64,000 bases of DNA from Caulobacter sp. RHG1 (lineage in GTDB: Bacteria > Pseudomonadota > Alphaproteobacteria > Caulobacterales > Caulobacteraceae), in the NCBI RefSeq assembly GCF_013181195.1, contig NZ_SMZP01000003.1:496001-560000 (forward strand). Reading direction: 5' to 3'. Positions 17,479-25,730 of the stretch are shown here, piece by piece (the stretch's first letter is position 1; each line of letters begins with the position of its first letter). A model generated the notes under the pieces. It saw only the letters and a list, made by a program, of their open reading frames with translations, was not told the origin of the DNA and did not search any database. The translations under genes were made by a program, and so were the position numbers.

Positions 17479-18390
17479 ATGTCGCGCAGCCCTCCGATCA
17501 TCCACCATCCTGCCTTCCGCGCCGAAATGCCGGCCGGTCATCGCTTCCCGATGGACAAGTTCTCGCGCCTGGCCACCGTGCTGGAAGCCGAGGGCGTGGT
17601 GGGGCCGGAGGGCTTTGCGCGGCCCGAGTTCATCGACGTCGAGACCCTGCTTCTGGCCCACACGGAAGACTATGTGCGGGGTGTGATCGAGCTTTCCCTG
17701 CCGGCTGAGGTGGTTCGGCGGATCGGCATGCCCAACACCGACAGCGTCGCCACCCGGGCCCGGGCGGCGACCGGCGGCACGCTCCTGGCTGCGCGCCTCG
17801 CTCTGGAGCACGGCATCGCCTGCAACACCGCCGGCGGCAGCCATCACGCCTCGGCCGAGAGCGGCGCGGGGTTCTGCGTGTTCAACGACGTGGCGGTGGC
17901 GGCCAGGCGGCTGCTGGCCGAGGGCGCGATCGGCAAGGCCCTGGTCGTCGATCTGGATGTTCACCAGGGCGATGGCACGGCGCGGATCTTCGAGGGCGAT
18001 CCCAGCGTCTTCACCGTCTCGATGCATGCCGAGAAGAACTTCCCGCATCGCAAGGCGGTCAGCGATCTGGACATCGAACTGGCCGACGGGACGGGCGACG
18101 ACGCCTATTTGGAAAAGCTCGAAGAGATCCTGCCGGCGCTGCTCAGCAGCGTCCGGCCGGACATCGTCTTCTTCAATGCAGGAGTGGATCCCCACGCGGA
18201 CGACAAGCTGGGCCGGCTGTCGCTGACCGACGAGGGTCTGGGGCGACGCGAGGCCAATGTCCTGGGCGCTTGTCTAGAGAGCGGGATCCCGGTGGTCGGG
18301 GTCATCGGCGGGGGCTACGACGCGGATATCGACCGCCTGGCTGCCCGCCACGCCATCCTGCATCGGACGGCCAAATCTCTGTATTCCTGA
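17479..18390 (+). CDS. Histone deacetylase-family (acetoin utilization/AcuC-like) hydrolase
   Basis: This 303-residue zinc amidohydrolase is a bacterial class II-like deacetylase. Key motifs are GGSHHASAESGAGFCVFNDVAVAA (tandem His and the zinc-site region), VVDLDVHQGDGTARIF (zinc-binding Asp and His), and FFNAGVDPHADDKLGRLSLT (second zinc Asp region). The chosen start is MSRSPPIIHHPAF. Bacterial members act on small acetylated molecules or proteins, and the substrate is unknown. It is probably expressed from its own promoter in the short gap shared with tesB. Confidence 0.9.
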   Translation: MSRSPPIIHHPAFRAEMPAGHRFPMDKFSRLATVLEAEGVVGPEGFARPEFIDVETLLLAHTEDYVRGVIELSLPAEVVRRIGMPNTDSVATRARAATGGTLLAARLALEHGIACNTAGGSHHASAESGAGFCVFNDVAVAARRLLAEGAIGKALVVDLDVHQGDGTARIFEGDPSVFTVSMHAEKNFPHRKAVSDLDIELADGTGDDAYLEKLEEILPALLSSVRPDIVFFNAGVDPHADDKLGRLSLTDEGLGRREANVLGACLESGIPVVGVIGGGYDADIDRLAARHAILHRTAKSLYS

Positions 18391-18495
18391 AGCCTTTTGG
18401 CTTCTTTCCCTAATCAGTCTTGGGCGACCCGGAGGTCGCCATCTCCGCCGAGGCGGCTCACAAGAAGCGCCTGACGGAGGCTACGCGGCGATCAC

Positions 18496-18594
18496 TTAGA
18501 AGCTCGAAGCGAGCGAACCGGCGATGATGACGAGCGGCAGAACCGCGAGAACGAGCGAGGCGAAGCCGGCGACGGCGTTGGTCTTGATGGTCAT
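18496..18594 (-). CDS. 32-residue hydrophobic small protein
   Basis: A complete minus-strand reading frame begins MTIKTNAVAGFASLVLAV and ends AGSLASSF before a TAA, 32 residues in all. It starts with ATG about 8 bases after a GGGAT-like ribosome site. Residues 9-26 form one hydrophobic segment, so it is a single-pass membrane or signal-like peptide. Third-codon positions are almost all G or C, as in real genes here. Its function is unknown. Tiny proteins with this MTIK-plus-hydrophobic layout occur in related genomes as far as I recall. It sits alone in a 425-base gap. Confidence 0.55.
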   Translation of the reverse strand: MTIKTNAVAGFASLVLAVLPLVIIAGSLASSF

Positions 18595-18668
18595 GGTCTT
18601 GATCCCTGTTTTCATTGGCGGGCGCCACGTCGGCGTCCGATGAGCAAGGATGTAGGCGCTGACTCGGG

Positions 18669-18746
18669 TTAATGCACGTTACTCATGCTTCATGACGGCG
18701 ATTTAAGGGAATATGTCGCACATGATCGCGCATTAACTGGGATTAA
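18669..18746. promoter_or_regulatory. Two TTAA-N6-TTAA/TTAC elements
   Basis: TTAA-TGCACG-TTAC (18669-18682) and TTAA-CTGGGA-TTAA (18733-18746) lie in an AT-rich stretch between the small gene at 18496 and the thioesterase gene at 18816. They resemble the CtrA box TTAA-N7-TTAA but have 6-base spacing. A GACTC (GANTC) site lies just before the first. A cell-cycle regulator could bind here, but this is inference from the pattern. Confidence 0.3.
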
Positions 18747-18815
18747 TGTTTCTCTGAAAATTCGTTTCTCGGGAAACTTTATCCTTTGAGACGATCGTCC
18801 GAACACGTCGTAAAC

Positions 18816-19235
18816 TCAGTCCTCGCTGGGCGCGACGAGGAAGAGGCCTCGCATCGTAGCGATCGGGGCCGAGCGGGTTTCCTGCCAGGCCTCGACATGG
18901 ACGTTGGCGATGCGGCGCCCCAATTTTTTAATCGTGGCGCGCGCGTAGGTGGTCAGTGGGCGGCCTGAACGCAGATATTCGATCGAGACATCGATGGTGC
19001 GGGGCTGGCGCTTCATCGGCGCGGCGACCGAAAGCTGGGCCAGGGCGGTCATCTCCATGAAGGCTCCCAGCACGCCGCCATGGATGGCGGGCAGCATCGG
19101 ATTGCCGACGATATGGTGGGCGAACGGCAGGACGGCGGTCATCTCGTCGCCAGCAAGTTCGGCCCGCACCCCCAGAAAGCGGGCATAGGGAATGGCGTCC
19201 AGCATCGAGACCAGGCGGGTGTCGGCGTCGCTCAT
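18816..19235 (-). CDS. PaaI-family hot-dog thioesterase (second of pair)
   Basis: This 139-residue single hot-dog thioesterase has the PaaI-type LPAIHGGVLGAFMEMTALAQL active-site helix preceded by LPFAHHIVGNP, plus TIDVSIEYLRSGRPL. It is translationally coupled to the upstream paralogue: TGATG shares one base between stop and start. Its pairing with a second thioesterase suggests a heteromer or a tandem duplication. The acyl-CoA substrate is not predictable. Confidence 0.87.
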   Translation of the reverse strand: MSDADTRLVSMLDAIPYARFLGVRAELAGDEMTAVLPFAHHIVGNPMLPAIHGGVLGAFMEMTALAQLSVAAPMKRQPRTIDVSIEYLRSGRPLTTYARATIKKLGRRIANVHVEAWQETRSAPIATMRGLFLVAPSED

Positions 19236-19732
19236 CAGTCCACGCTTCCGGTCTTGGCGCGCGGTTCGCGCGAGGGCTTCAGGTTGGCGCCCGGCTTCTT
19301 GCCGGCGCTCGAGTCGAGCATGAAGGTCGCCTGGGCGGTGGCCACGGGGTCCTCCGGATCGCGGTCGTAGGCCACGGCGCGGACGAAGGCGACCGAGCGG
19401 GTCAGCTTGTAGCAGTGGGCCCGGGCCATGACGTCCAGGCCGGGCTCGGCCGGGCGCATGTAGTCGATGCGTAGATCCAGGGTGGCGATCGAGGTGAAGT
19501 TTTCCATGGCCGCGTGCACGGCCTGGCCGCTGGCGTGGTCCAGCAGGGTGGTGACCACGCCGCCAGCGATGACCCCCGTCTCGGGATCGCCGACGATCTC
19601 GGGCCGGTAGGGGACCTTCAGGATCGCCACCGCGTCGCCGATCTCCAGGGTGGAAAAGCCCAGGGCCTTGGCCTGCGGGCTGCCCTCGTTCATCGCCGTG
19701 GCGATCAGCTTGGTCTGTTCGTTGTCGCTCAT
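19235..19732 (-). CDS. PaaI-family hot-dog thioesterase (first of pair)
   Basis: This 165-residue thioesterase has the core VIAGGVVTTLLDHASGQAVHAAM (Asp in the active-site helix) and TLDLRIDYMRPAEPGLDV. It extends further at the N terminus (ATAMNEGSPQAKALGFSTLEIGDAVAILKVPY) than its downstream paralogue, and has a basic tail (KKPGANLKPSREPRAK). Together with the downstream gene it forms a two-gene operon divergent from the exonuclease gene. Confidence 0.88.
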   Translation of the reverse strand: MSDNEQTKLIATAMNEGSPQAKALGFSTLEIGDAVAILKVPYRPEIVGDPETGVIAGGVVTTLLDHASGQAVHAAMENFTSIATLDLRIDYMRPAEPGLDVMARAHCYKLTRSVAFVRAVAYDRDPEDPVATAQATFMLDSSAGKKPGANLKPSREPRAKTGSVD

Positions 19733-19772
19733 GCGGATAGGCTTAGCGTCTTCCGCGTTGTGATATCCAGCC

Positions 19773-20786
19773 GTGATCAGACCCGAAGACCTTCTCTGTC
19801 CCCGACCGGGCGGCCTCTACTGCCCGCCGGGAGACTTCTACATCGACCCCGTCCGTCCCGTGGACCGGGCGGTGATCACCCATGGCCACGCCGACCACGC
19901 CCGCGCCGGCCATGGCGCGGTGGCCGCCACGCCCGAGACCTTGGCGATCATGGCGACGCGCTATGGCGAGGATTTCACCGAGCGACGCCAGGCCGTGCCC
20001 TATGGCGAAACGATCAGCCACAACGGCGTCGAGGTGACCCTGGTCCCGGCCGGCCACGTACTCGGCTCGGCCCAGGCGGTGGTGCGCTGGAAGGGCCTGA
20101 CCATGGTGGTGTCCGGCGACTACAAGCGCCGCCGCGATCCGACCTGCGCCCGGTTCGAGCCCGTGCCGTGCGATGTTTTCATCACTGAGGCGACCTTCGG
20201 CCTGCCGGTCTTCCGCCATCCCGACGACGCCGGAGAGATCAGGAGCCTGCTGGCCTCGGTCGAGCAGTTCCCCGACCGCTGCCATCTCGTCGGGGCCTAT
20301 GCTCTGGGCAAGGCCCAGCGCGTGATCCGGCTGCTGCGTGAGGCGGGCTGGGACAAGACCATCTTCGTGCATGGGGCGCTGGAGCGGCTGAACGCCCTCT
20401 ACGAAGCCCATGGCGTCGAGTTGGGACCGCTGGCGCCGGCGACGTCTTCCGGCCCGAAGGACGCCTTCGCCGGCCAGATTGTCATCGCGCCGCCCAGCGC
20501 CGTGGCCGATCGCTGGTCGCGGCGCTTCCCCGATCCGGTCGACTGCTTCGCCTCGGGCTGGATGCGGGTGAGAGCGCGGGCAAGGCAGCGGGGCGTCGAG
20601 CTGCCGCTGATCCTGTCCGACCATGCCGACTGGGACGAGCTGACGGCCACGCTCTGGGAGCTGCGCCCCGGCGAAGTGTGGATCACCCACGGCCGCGAGG
20701 AGGCCCTGGAGCGCTGGTGCGAGCTGGAAGGCCTGCCGGCCAAGGCGCTGCGTCTGGTCGGCTACGACGAGGAGGAGGGGGAGTAG
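19773..20786 (+). CDS. Ligase-associated DNA exonuclease (metallo-beta-lactamase/beta-CASP fold)
   Basis: This 337-residue protein belongs to the ligase-associated exonuclease family. It has the metal-binding THGHADHAR motif near residue 36, VPAGHVLGSAQ, VVSGDYKRR, and the C-terminal LILSDHADWDEL and EVWITHGREEA motifs of SNM1-like enzymes. In many proteobacteria it is followed by an ATP-dependent DNA ligase and a Lhr-like helicase, forming a DNA damage response cassette. Neither is present here: an intergenic repeat and a citrate synthase gene follow. It may therefore act with partners elsewhere. Confidence 0.92.
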   Translation: MIRPEDLLCPRPGGLYCPPGDFYIDPVRPVDRAVITHGHADHARAGHGAVAATPETLAIMATRYGEDFTERRQAVPYGETISHNGVEVTLVPAGHVLGSAQAVVRWKGLTMVVSGDYKRRRDPTCARFEPVPCDVFITEATFGLPVFRHPDDAGEIRSLLASVEQFPDRCHLVGAYALGKAQRVIRLLREAGWDKTIFVHGALERLNALYEAHGVELGPLAPATSSGPKDAFAGQIVIAPPSAVADRWSRRFPDPVDCFASGWMRVRARARQRGVELPLILSDHADWDELTATLWELRPGEVWITHGREEALERWCELEGLPAKALRLVGYDEEEGE

Positions 20787-20792
20787 GTGCTG

Positions 20793-20896
20793 GCCCCCTC
20801 CGCGCTGACGCGCTCCTCCCCGGAGGGGGAAGACAGAACGGCGCCTTCCGCCCGCCTTTGGGGGCGGACGATCGCGAAGCGATCAGGTGGGGGGAG
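20793..20896. repeat. Intergenic palindromic repeat, copy A
   Basis: This GC-rich element contains CCCCCTCCGCGCTGACGCG, CTCCCCGGAGGGGGAAG, a TTTGGGGGCGGACGATCGCG arm, and the signature GATCGCGAAGCGATCAGGTG. Much of this reappears, in the same order, at 27520-27628. Its right end runs into the 3' end of the citrate synthase gene and supplies that gene's last codons and stop. Such palindromes are typical of Caulobacter intergenic repeats. Confidence 0.7.
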
Positions 20897-22031
20897 CCTC
20901 TCCGACATACCGCGCCCGTGGCCGGATCAGGCGGCCTGTCTGCAGTTGCTCGATGGCGTGCGCGGTCCAGCCGGCGCTGCGGGCCGTGGCGAACAGGATG
21001 AACGGCGCGTCCGGCGGCAGTTTCAGGGTTCGGGCGAGGGTCACCAGGGCGAAGTCGATATTGGGTGACAGACCCGTGGCGTCCTCCGTCGCTGTCCGCA
21101 GACTGGCCAGCAGGGGCGGGGCCTCGAACGCCGGCAGCAGCGCCGCCGCGCGCGGGTCGCCGTCGGGATAGAGCGGATGGTCGAAGCCAGGCATGGACAC
21201 GCCCCGCACCAGGCGGGCCGATACCGCGTGGCCGGGATCGCGGCGCTCGGCCTCCTCGACGAAGGCCTCGACCCGAGCGGCCATGCCACCGTGCAGCGGA
21301 CCCGACAGCGCCGACAGGCCCGCCAGGCAGGCCGCCGACAACGACGCCCCGGTCGAGGCCGCCACTCGCGCAGCGAAGGTCGAGGCGTTCAGCTCGTGGT
21401 CGGCCAGCAGAACCAAGGTGCGGCGGACGAGGTCGGCGCCGGCCGCGTCCAGGCCCCAAGCGGCGGCGAAGCGGGCGTGGGCCGGACCTTCGCCGGTTTG
21501 GCCGGTGGCGGCGTCGACCACCGCTTCCAGGAGGTCGGCCGCTTCCATCGCCAGGGCCAGGGGCGCGCGGCCTCGAGCCGGCGGTTCGCGACCGGCGCGG
21601 GCGGCCAGGGTCAGGAAGAGCCGCGCTCGGGCGTCATGGGCGAGGGGCGGAGCGGGGCGTTGAACCGATCTCAGCGCCGCGCCGTGGCCGCCGCGCAGCA
21701 GTCTCGCGGTCTCCTCAAAACCTAGCCTTTCGGCAAGGCTTACAGCGTCCTGGCCGCGATACCACAGGCGGCCGCCAGCGATGGTGGTAATGGCCGAAGG
21801 CAGAACCGGCTCGCCCCAGGCGATGGCCTGGGCGGCGACGTCGGCGGCGCGACGACCCCGCGCCTTCTTCTGGGCCAGGGCCGCGACATCCGAGGCGCGA
21901 TAGAGGCTGCGGCGCGGGTCGTGGGGATGGGCGCTGGCCTCGATCCGGCCCCGGCTGACATAGGCGTAGAGCGTTTGCGGCCGGATCCCCAGCCGCTCCA
22001 ATACCTGATCCGCGTCGAGCCAATCCGTCAT
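20883..22031 (-). CDS. Citrate synthase-family protein with N-terminal helix-turn-helix
   Basis: This 382-residue protein fuses a MerR/excisionase-like helix-turn-helix (residues 1-50: WLDADQVLERLGIRPQTLYAYVSRGRIEA, RRSLYRASDVAAL) to a citrate synthase domain. The citrate synthase part keeps LSGPLHGGMAARV, GFDHPLYPDGDPRA and SPNIDFALVTLAR, which hold the positions of the catalytic His, His and Asp. The layout suggests an enzyme, or an enzyme fold used as a metabolite sensor, that binds DNA. It is divergent from a second citrate synthase gene. Its last codons lie inside an intergenic repeat. Confidence 0.88.
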   Translation of the reverse strand: MTDWLDADQVLERLGIRPQTLYAYVSRGRIEASAHPHDPRRSLYRASDVAALAQKKARGRRAADVAAQAIAWGEPVLPSAITTIAGGRLWYRGQDAVSLAERLGFEETARLLRGGHGAALRSVQRPAPPLAHDARARLFLTLAARAGREPPARGRAPLALAMEAADLLEAVVDAATGQTGEGPAHARFAAAWGLDAAGADLVRRTLVLLADHELNASTFAARVAASTGASLSAACLAGLSALSGPLHGGMAARVEAFVEEAERRDPGHAVSARLVRGVSMPGFDHPLYPDGDPRAAALLPAFEAPPLLASLRTATEDATGLSPNIDFALVTLARTLKLPPDAPFILFATARSAGWTAHAIEQLQTGRLIRPRARYVGEAPPT

Positions 22032-22035
22032 ATAG

Positions 22036-22066
22036 ATTGATTATATTGATCAAGATTGACGATCAA
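22036..22066. promoter_or_regulatory. Direct repeats ATTGAT/C in the divergent citrate synthase promoter
   Basis: ATTGAT at 22036 and 22045 and ATTGAC at 22055 are spaced 9-10 bases, about one helical turn. The middle copy forms the palindrome TTGATCAA (22046-22053). The region is AT-rich and only 76 bp separate the two start codons, so one operator could serve both genes. The helix-turn-helix citrate synthase encoded at the left is the obvious candidate binder, by inference only. Confidence 0.45.
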
Positions 22067-22107
22067 GCGGTGCGAGCGCTCCTTCGAAACCCGAAAGGAG
22101 ACCGCAC

Positions 22108-23193
22108 ATGTCCGATGGTCTTGAGGGCGTCATCGCCGCCCACACCGTTCTCTCCGATGTCGATGGCGCCAAGGGCCGCCTGGTGATCCGCGGCTATGCC
22201 GTGGAGGATCTTTCGGGCCGCACCCGCTACGAGGAGGCCGCCCATCTGCTGTTCGACGGCTTCTTCGAGGACATGCCCAGCGATCTGGCGCCGGCCCTGG
22301 GTGAGGCCAGGGTCCGGGCCTTCGCCGAGGTTGCCGCCCTGGACGAGGGCCTGGCCCGCCGCGATCCGGTCGAGGCCATGCGCGCCCTGCTGGCCCGCTT
22401 GCCCGACGGTGATGACCTGCCGACCGCACTGCTGCTGCTGGCGGCCCCGGCGGTCTTCACGCCGGCCGTGCTGCGCGTCGCTCAGGGCGAGACCCCGGTT
22501 GCGCCGGACCAGGCCCTGTCGCATGCCGCCGACATCTTGCGTATGACCCGTGGAACTCCCGCGACCGACGCCGAGGCCGCGGCGCTGGACGCCTATCTGG
22601 TCACGGTCTGCGATCACGGTCTCAACGCCTCGACCTTCGCCGCCCGGGTGGTGGCTTCGACCCGCGCCGGCCTGACTTCGTCCGTGCTGGCGGGGCTGTC
22701 AGCCTTGAAGGGGCCGCTGCACGGTGGCGCGCCGGGGCCGGTGATCGACATGCTGGATGAGATCGGCACGCCGGAGAACGCCCGCCCCTGGCTGGAGAAG
22801 GCCCTGGCGCGCGGTGACCGGCTGATGGGCTTCGGCCATCGCATCTACCGGGTCCGAGACCCGCGCGCCGACGCTCTGAAGGCAGCCGTGCGCAAGCTGG
22901 CGGCGGCTTCCGAACGCTTGCCCGGCAGGCTGACCTTTGCCGAAGCCGTCGAGCGGGCGGCGCTGGACATCCTGCGCGAGCACAAGCCGGATCGGCCCCT
23001 GGACACCAATGTCGAGTTCTACACGGCGTTACTGCTTGAGGCTCTCGGCCTGCCGCCGTCCAGCTTCACCTGCGTCTTCGCCATGGGCCGCGTCGCCGGC
23101 TGGCTGGCCCATGCCCGCGAGCAGTTGGCCGGAGGACGGTTGATCCGCCCGCAGTCGGTCTATGTGGGGCCGGGGGTGCGCGAGGCGGCTTAG
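22108..23193 (+). CDS. Citrate synthase/2-methylcitrate synthase-family protein
   Basis: This 361-residue enzyme condenses acetyl-CoA or propionyl-CoA with oxaloacetate. Motifs include LKGPLHGGAP (first His), FGHRIYRVRDPRA (second His and Arg), and TNVEFYTALLLEALGLP (around the catalytic Asp position, here Glu in NVEFY). The Glu in place of Asp is noteworthy, although related short citrate synthases show NVEFY as well. A good ribosome site (GAAAGGAG) precedes the ATG. It is divergent from the helix-turn-helix citrate synthase. Which of the two feeds the TCA cycle is unclear. Confidence 0.88.
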   Translation: MSDGLEGVIAAHTVLSDVDGAKGRLVIRGYAVEDLSGRTRYEEAAHLLFDGFFEDMPSDLAPALGEARVRAFAEVAALDEGLARRDPVEAMRALLARLPDGDDLPTALLLLAAPAVFTPAVLRVAQGETPVAPDQALSHAADILRMTRGTPATDAEAAALDAYLVTVCDHGLNASTFAARVVASTRAGLTSSVLAGLSALKGPLHGGAPGPVIDMLDEIGTPENARPWLEKALARGDRLMGFGHRIYRVRDPRADALKAAVRKLAAASERLPGRLTFAEAVERAALDILREHKPDRPLDTNVEFYTALLLEALGLPPSSFTCVFAMGRVAGWLAHAREQLAGGRLIRPQSVYVGPGVREAA

Positions 23194-23224
23194 CCTTCGG
23201 CTCAGGTTGCGGTAGAGAGAGGCC

Positions 23225-24139
23225 ATGTCTCTCTCTACCGCCAACGCCAAGGCCACCCGGAACGTCGCCCTGCTGTCGGTGGCGACGGCGACGATCCTGA
23301 TCGGAGTCAAGGCGGTCGCCTGGAAGGCCAGCGGTTCGGTGGCGATCCTGGCCTCGCTGTCGGACTCGTGCCTCGACTTGGTCGCCTCGCTGGTGACCCT
23401 GTTCGCGGTCCGCTACGCCCAGGCTCCGCCGGACGCCGAGCACCGCTTCGGCCACGGCAAGGCCGAGGCGTTCTCCAGCCTGATGCAGGGCGGTCTGGTC
23501 TTCGCCTCCGGCGCCCTGATCGGCCGCGAGGCCTTTCACGCCTTCCTCAATCCGCGTCCGGTCGAGCATGGCGTGATCGGCATCGTGGTGATGCTGATCT
23601 CGATCGCCCTGACCTTGGCCCTGATCACCGCCCAGAGCCGGGTGCTGAAGGCCACGGGCTCGATCGCCATCTCCGGCGACCGCGCGCACTACGCTGCCGA
23701 CCTGGGTTCAAACGCCGTCGCCCTTGTCGGGGTCGCGGCGGCGTCTTGGCTGGGCCTGTCCTGGGTCGACGCGGCGGCGGGCCTGATCGTGGCGCTGTGG
23801 CTGATCTGGGGCGCGATCGGCGTGTTCCGAGAGGCCTCGGGCCAGCTGATGGACCACGAACTGCCCGAGGAAGATCGCGCGCGGATCCTGGAACTGGCTA
23901 CCGCCGACCCGCGCATCCTGGGCGTCCATCAGCTGAGGACCCGAGCGTCGGGACCTTACGTCCACATGCAGATGCATGCCGATCTGGCCGCCGACATCTC
24001 GCTGGCAGAGGCCCACACGATCATGGTCGAGGCCGAGAGCCGGCTGCTGGCGGCCTTCCCGGCGGCCGATATCCTGATCCATCCCGACCCGCGCGGCCGG
24101 GCCGAGCCGCACGGCGGACTTTTCTCCGCGCCCGTGTGA
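23225..24139 (+). CDS. Cation diffusion facilitator (FieF-like) metal transporter
   Basis: This 304-residue inner-membrane antiporter exports divalent metals such as zinc or iron. It has six predicted membrane helices. The metal site is visible as SDSCLDLVASL in the second helix and HYAADLGSNAVAL in the fifth (the HxxxD motif), with EHRFGHGKAEAFSSL between helices 2 and 3. A cytoplasmic C-terminal domain (HQLRTRASGPYVHMQMHADL) carries the dimer metal sites. The start ATG lies 31 bases after the preceding stop. Confidence 0.93.
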   Translation: MSLSTANAKATRNVALLSVATATILIGVKAVAWKASGSVAILASLSDSCLDLVASLVTLFAVRYAQAPPDAEHRFGHGKAEAFSSLMQGGLVFASGALIGREAFHAFLNPRPVEHGVIGIVVMLISIALTLALITAQSRVLKATGSIAISGDRAHYAADLGSNAVALVGVAAASWLGLSWVDAAAGLIVALWLIWGAIGVFREASGQLMDHELPEEDRARILELATADPRILGVHQLRTRASGPYVHMQMHADLAADISLAEAHTIMVEAESRLLAAFPAADILIHPDPRGRAEPHGGLFSAPV

Positions 24140-24155
24140 GGCTACGGACTTGCGC

Positions 24156-25604
24156 ATGCAAGACGCCCTCGCCCACCTCCCTCGCGCTTTTGCCGACAAG
24201 ACCGTGCTGGTCCTTGGCGACGTGATGCTGGACCGCTTCATCTATGGGACGGTCGACCGCATCTCGCCCGAGGCGCCGGTGCCGGTGATCGCGGTCGAGA
24301 AGGAAACCGCCATGCTCGGCGGGGCCGGCAATGTCGCTCGCAATGTCGCGGCCCTCGGCGCCAAGGCAGTGCTGATCGGCCTGGTGGGCCAGGACGACGC
24401 CGGCGCGGCCCTGCGCGGCATGATCGACGCCGAACCGGGCCTGGAAGCCGAGCTGGTCGTCGATCCGGCGCGCCGCACGACCGAGAAGGTCCGCTACATT
24501 TCCGGCTCGCACCAGATGCTGCGCGTCGACCGTGAGGACCGCAGCGCCGGCGACGCCGCGACGCTGCTGGCCGCCTTCACGGCGCGCCTGCCAGCCGCCG
24601 ACGTCGTGGTGCTGTCCGACTACGCCAAGGGTGTGCTGACCGCCCAGGTCGTGCGCGGCGCGATCGACGCTGCTCGCGCCGCTGGCAAGCCGGTGATCGT
24701 CGACCCCAAGAGCCGCGACTTCGCACGCTATGACGGCGCGACCCTGATCAAGCCCAACCGCAAGGAGGCCGCCGAGGCCACGGGCATTTCCGACAATTCC
24801 GACGCGGCTTCGGAAGACGCCGGCGCGGCGATCCTGGCCATGGCCCCGGGGCTGGACGCGGCGCTGATCACCCGTGGCGGCGCAGGCATGACCTTGTCGG
24901 TGCGCGGCCAGCCGCACGTTCACCTGCCGGCCACGGCGATCGAGGTGTTCGACGTTTCGGGCGCTGGCGACACCGTGGCCGCGACCCTGGCGCTCTCCGT
25001 GGCGGCCGGCGCCAGCCTCGCTGACGCCGCGCATCTGGCCAACCTGGCCGGCGGCCTGGTCGTAGCCAAGCTGGGCACCGACGTCGTCACCGCCGCCGAG
25101 CTCATGGCCCGGGCCGGTTCTGACGAAGACCCGGGTGAGATCAAGATCGCCAACCGTGACCAGGCCCGGCAGATCGTCGAGGGTTGGCGGGCGCGCGGTC
25201 TGAAGGTCGGCTTCACCAACGGCTGCTTCGACCTGCTCCACCCCGGTCACGTTTCGCTGCTGAGCCAGGCCAAGGCTGCCTGCGACCGGCTGATCGTCGG
25301 CCTCAACACTGACGCCTCGGTTTCCAAGCTGAAGGGGCCGACCCGGCCAGTGCAGAAGGAGCAGGGGCGCGCCACGGTGCTCGCCTCGCTGTCGTCGGTG
25401 GACCTGGTGGTGCTGTTCGACGAGGACACGCCTCTGGACCTGATCAAGGCCTTTCACCCCGACGTTCTGGTCAAGGGCGCCGACTATACGGTCGAGACCG
25501 TGGTCGGCTCGGACATCGTGCTGGGCTATGGCGGCAAGGTCGTGCTGGCGCAGCTGAAGCAGGGCCAGAGCACGACGAACCTGATCGCGCGCATGAACAG
25601 CTAG
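24156..25604 (+). CDS. hldE: Bifunctional heptose 7-phosphate kinase/heptose 1-phosphate adenylyltransferase
   Basis: HldE makes ADP-heptose for the LPS inner core. At 482 residues it contains an N-terminal PfkB-type kinase (VLVLGDVMLDRFIYG, GGAGNVARNVAALGA, DVSGAGDTVAATLAL). The C-terminal nucleotidyltransferase carries TNGCFDLLHPGHVSLL with the HxGH motif near residue 360. The ATG is preferred over a TTG two codons earlier. It fits with galU and the rhamnose genes as part of envelope polysaccharide synthesis. Confidence 0.95.
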   Translation: MQDALAHLPRAFADKTVLVLGDVMLDRFIYGTVDRISPEAPVPVIAVEKETAMLGGAGNVARNVAALGAKAVLIGLVGQDDAGAALRGMIDAEPGLEAELVVDPARRTTEKVRYISGSHQMLRVDREDRSAGDAATLLAAFTARLPAADVVVLSDYAKGVLTAQVVRGAIDAARAAGKPVIVDPKSRDFARYDGATLIKPNRKEAAEATGISDNSDAASEDAGAAILAMAPGLDAALITRGGAGMTLSVRGQPHVHLPATAIEVFDVSGAGDTVAATLALSVAAGASLADAAHLANLAGGLVVAKLGTDVVTAAELMARAGSDEDPGEIKIANRDQARQIVEGWRARGLKVGFTNGCFDLLHPGHVSLLSQAKAACDRLIVGLNTDASVSKLKGPTRPVQKEQGRATVLASLSSVDLVVLFDEDTPLDLIKAFHPDVLVKGADYTVETVVGSDIVLGYGGKVVLAQLKQGQSTTNLIARMNS

Positions 25605-25730
25605 CTTGAGCGCAAATAGAGTCAAAACGTCGCGCAAAAGCCTGGATTTCCAGGATAAACGCCGTTCGGCAATCTCTTGTTAAGCAAAGCGGCGCATCGC
25701 TCTTTTGATGCAGCCTGAGTGTCCCTGGGC

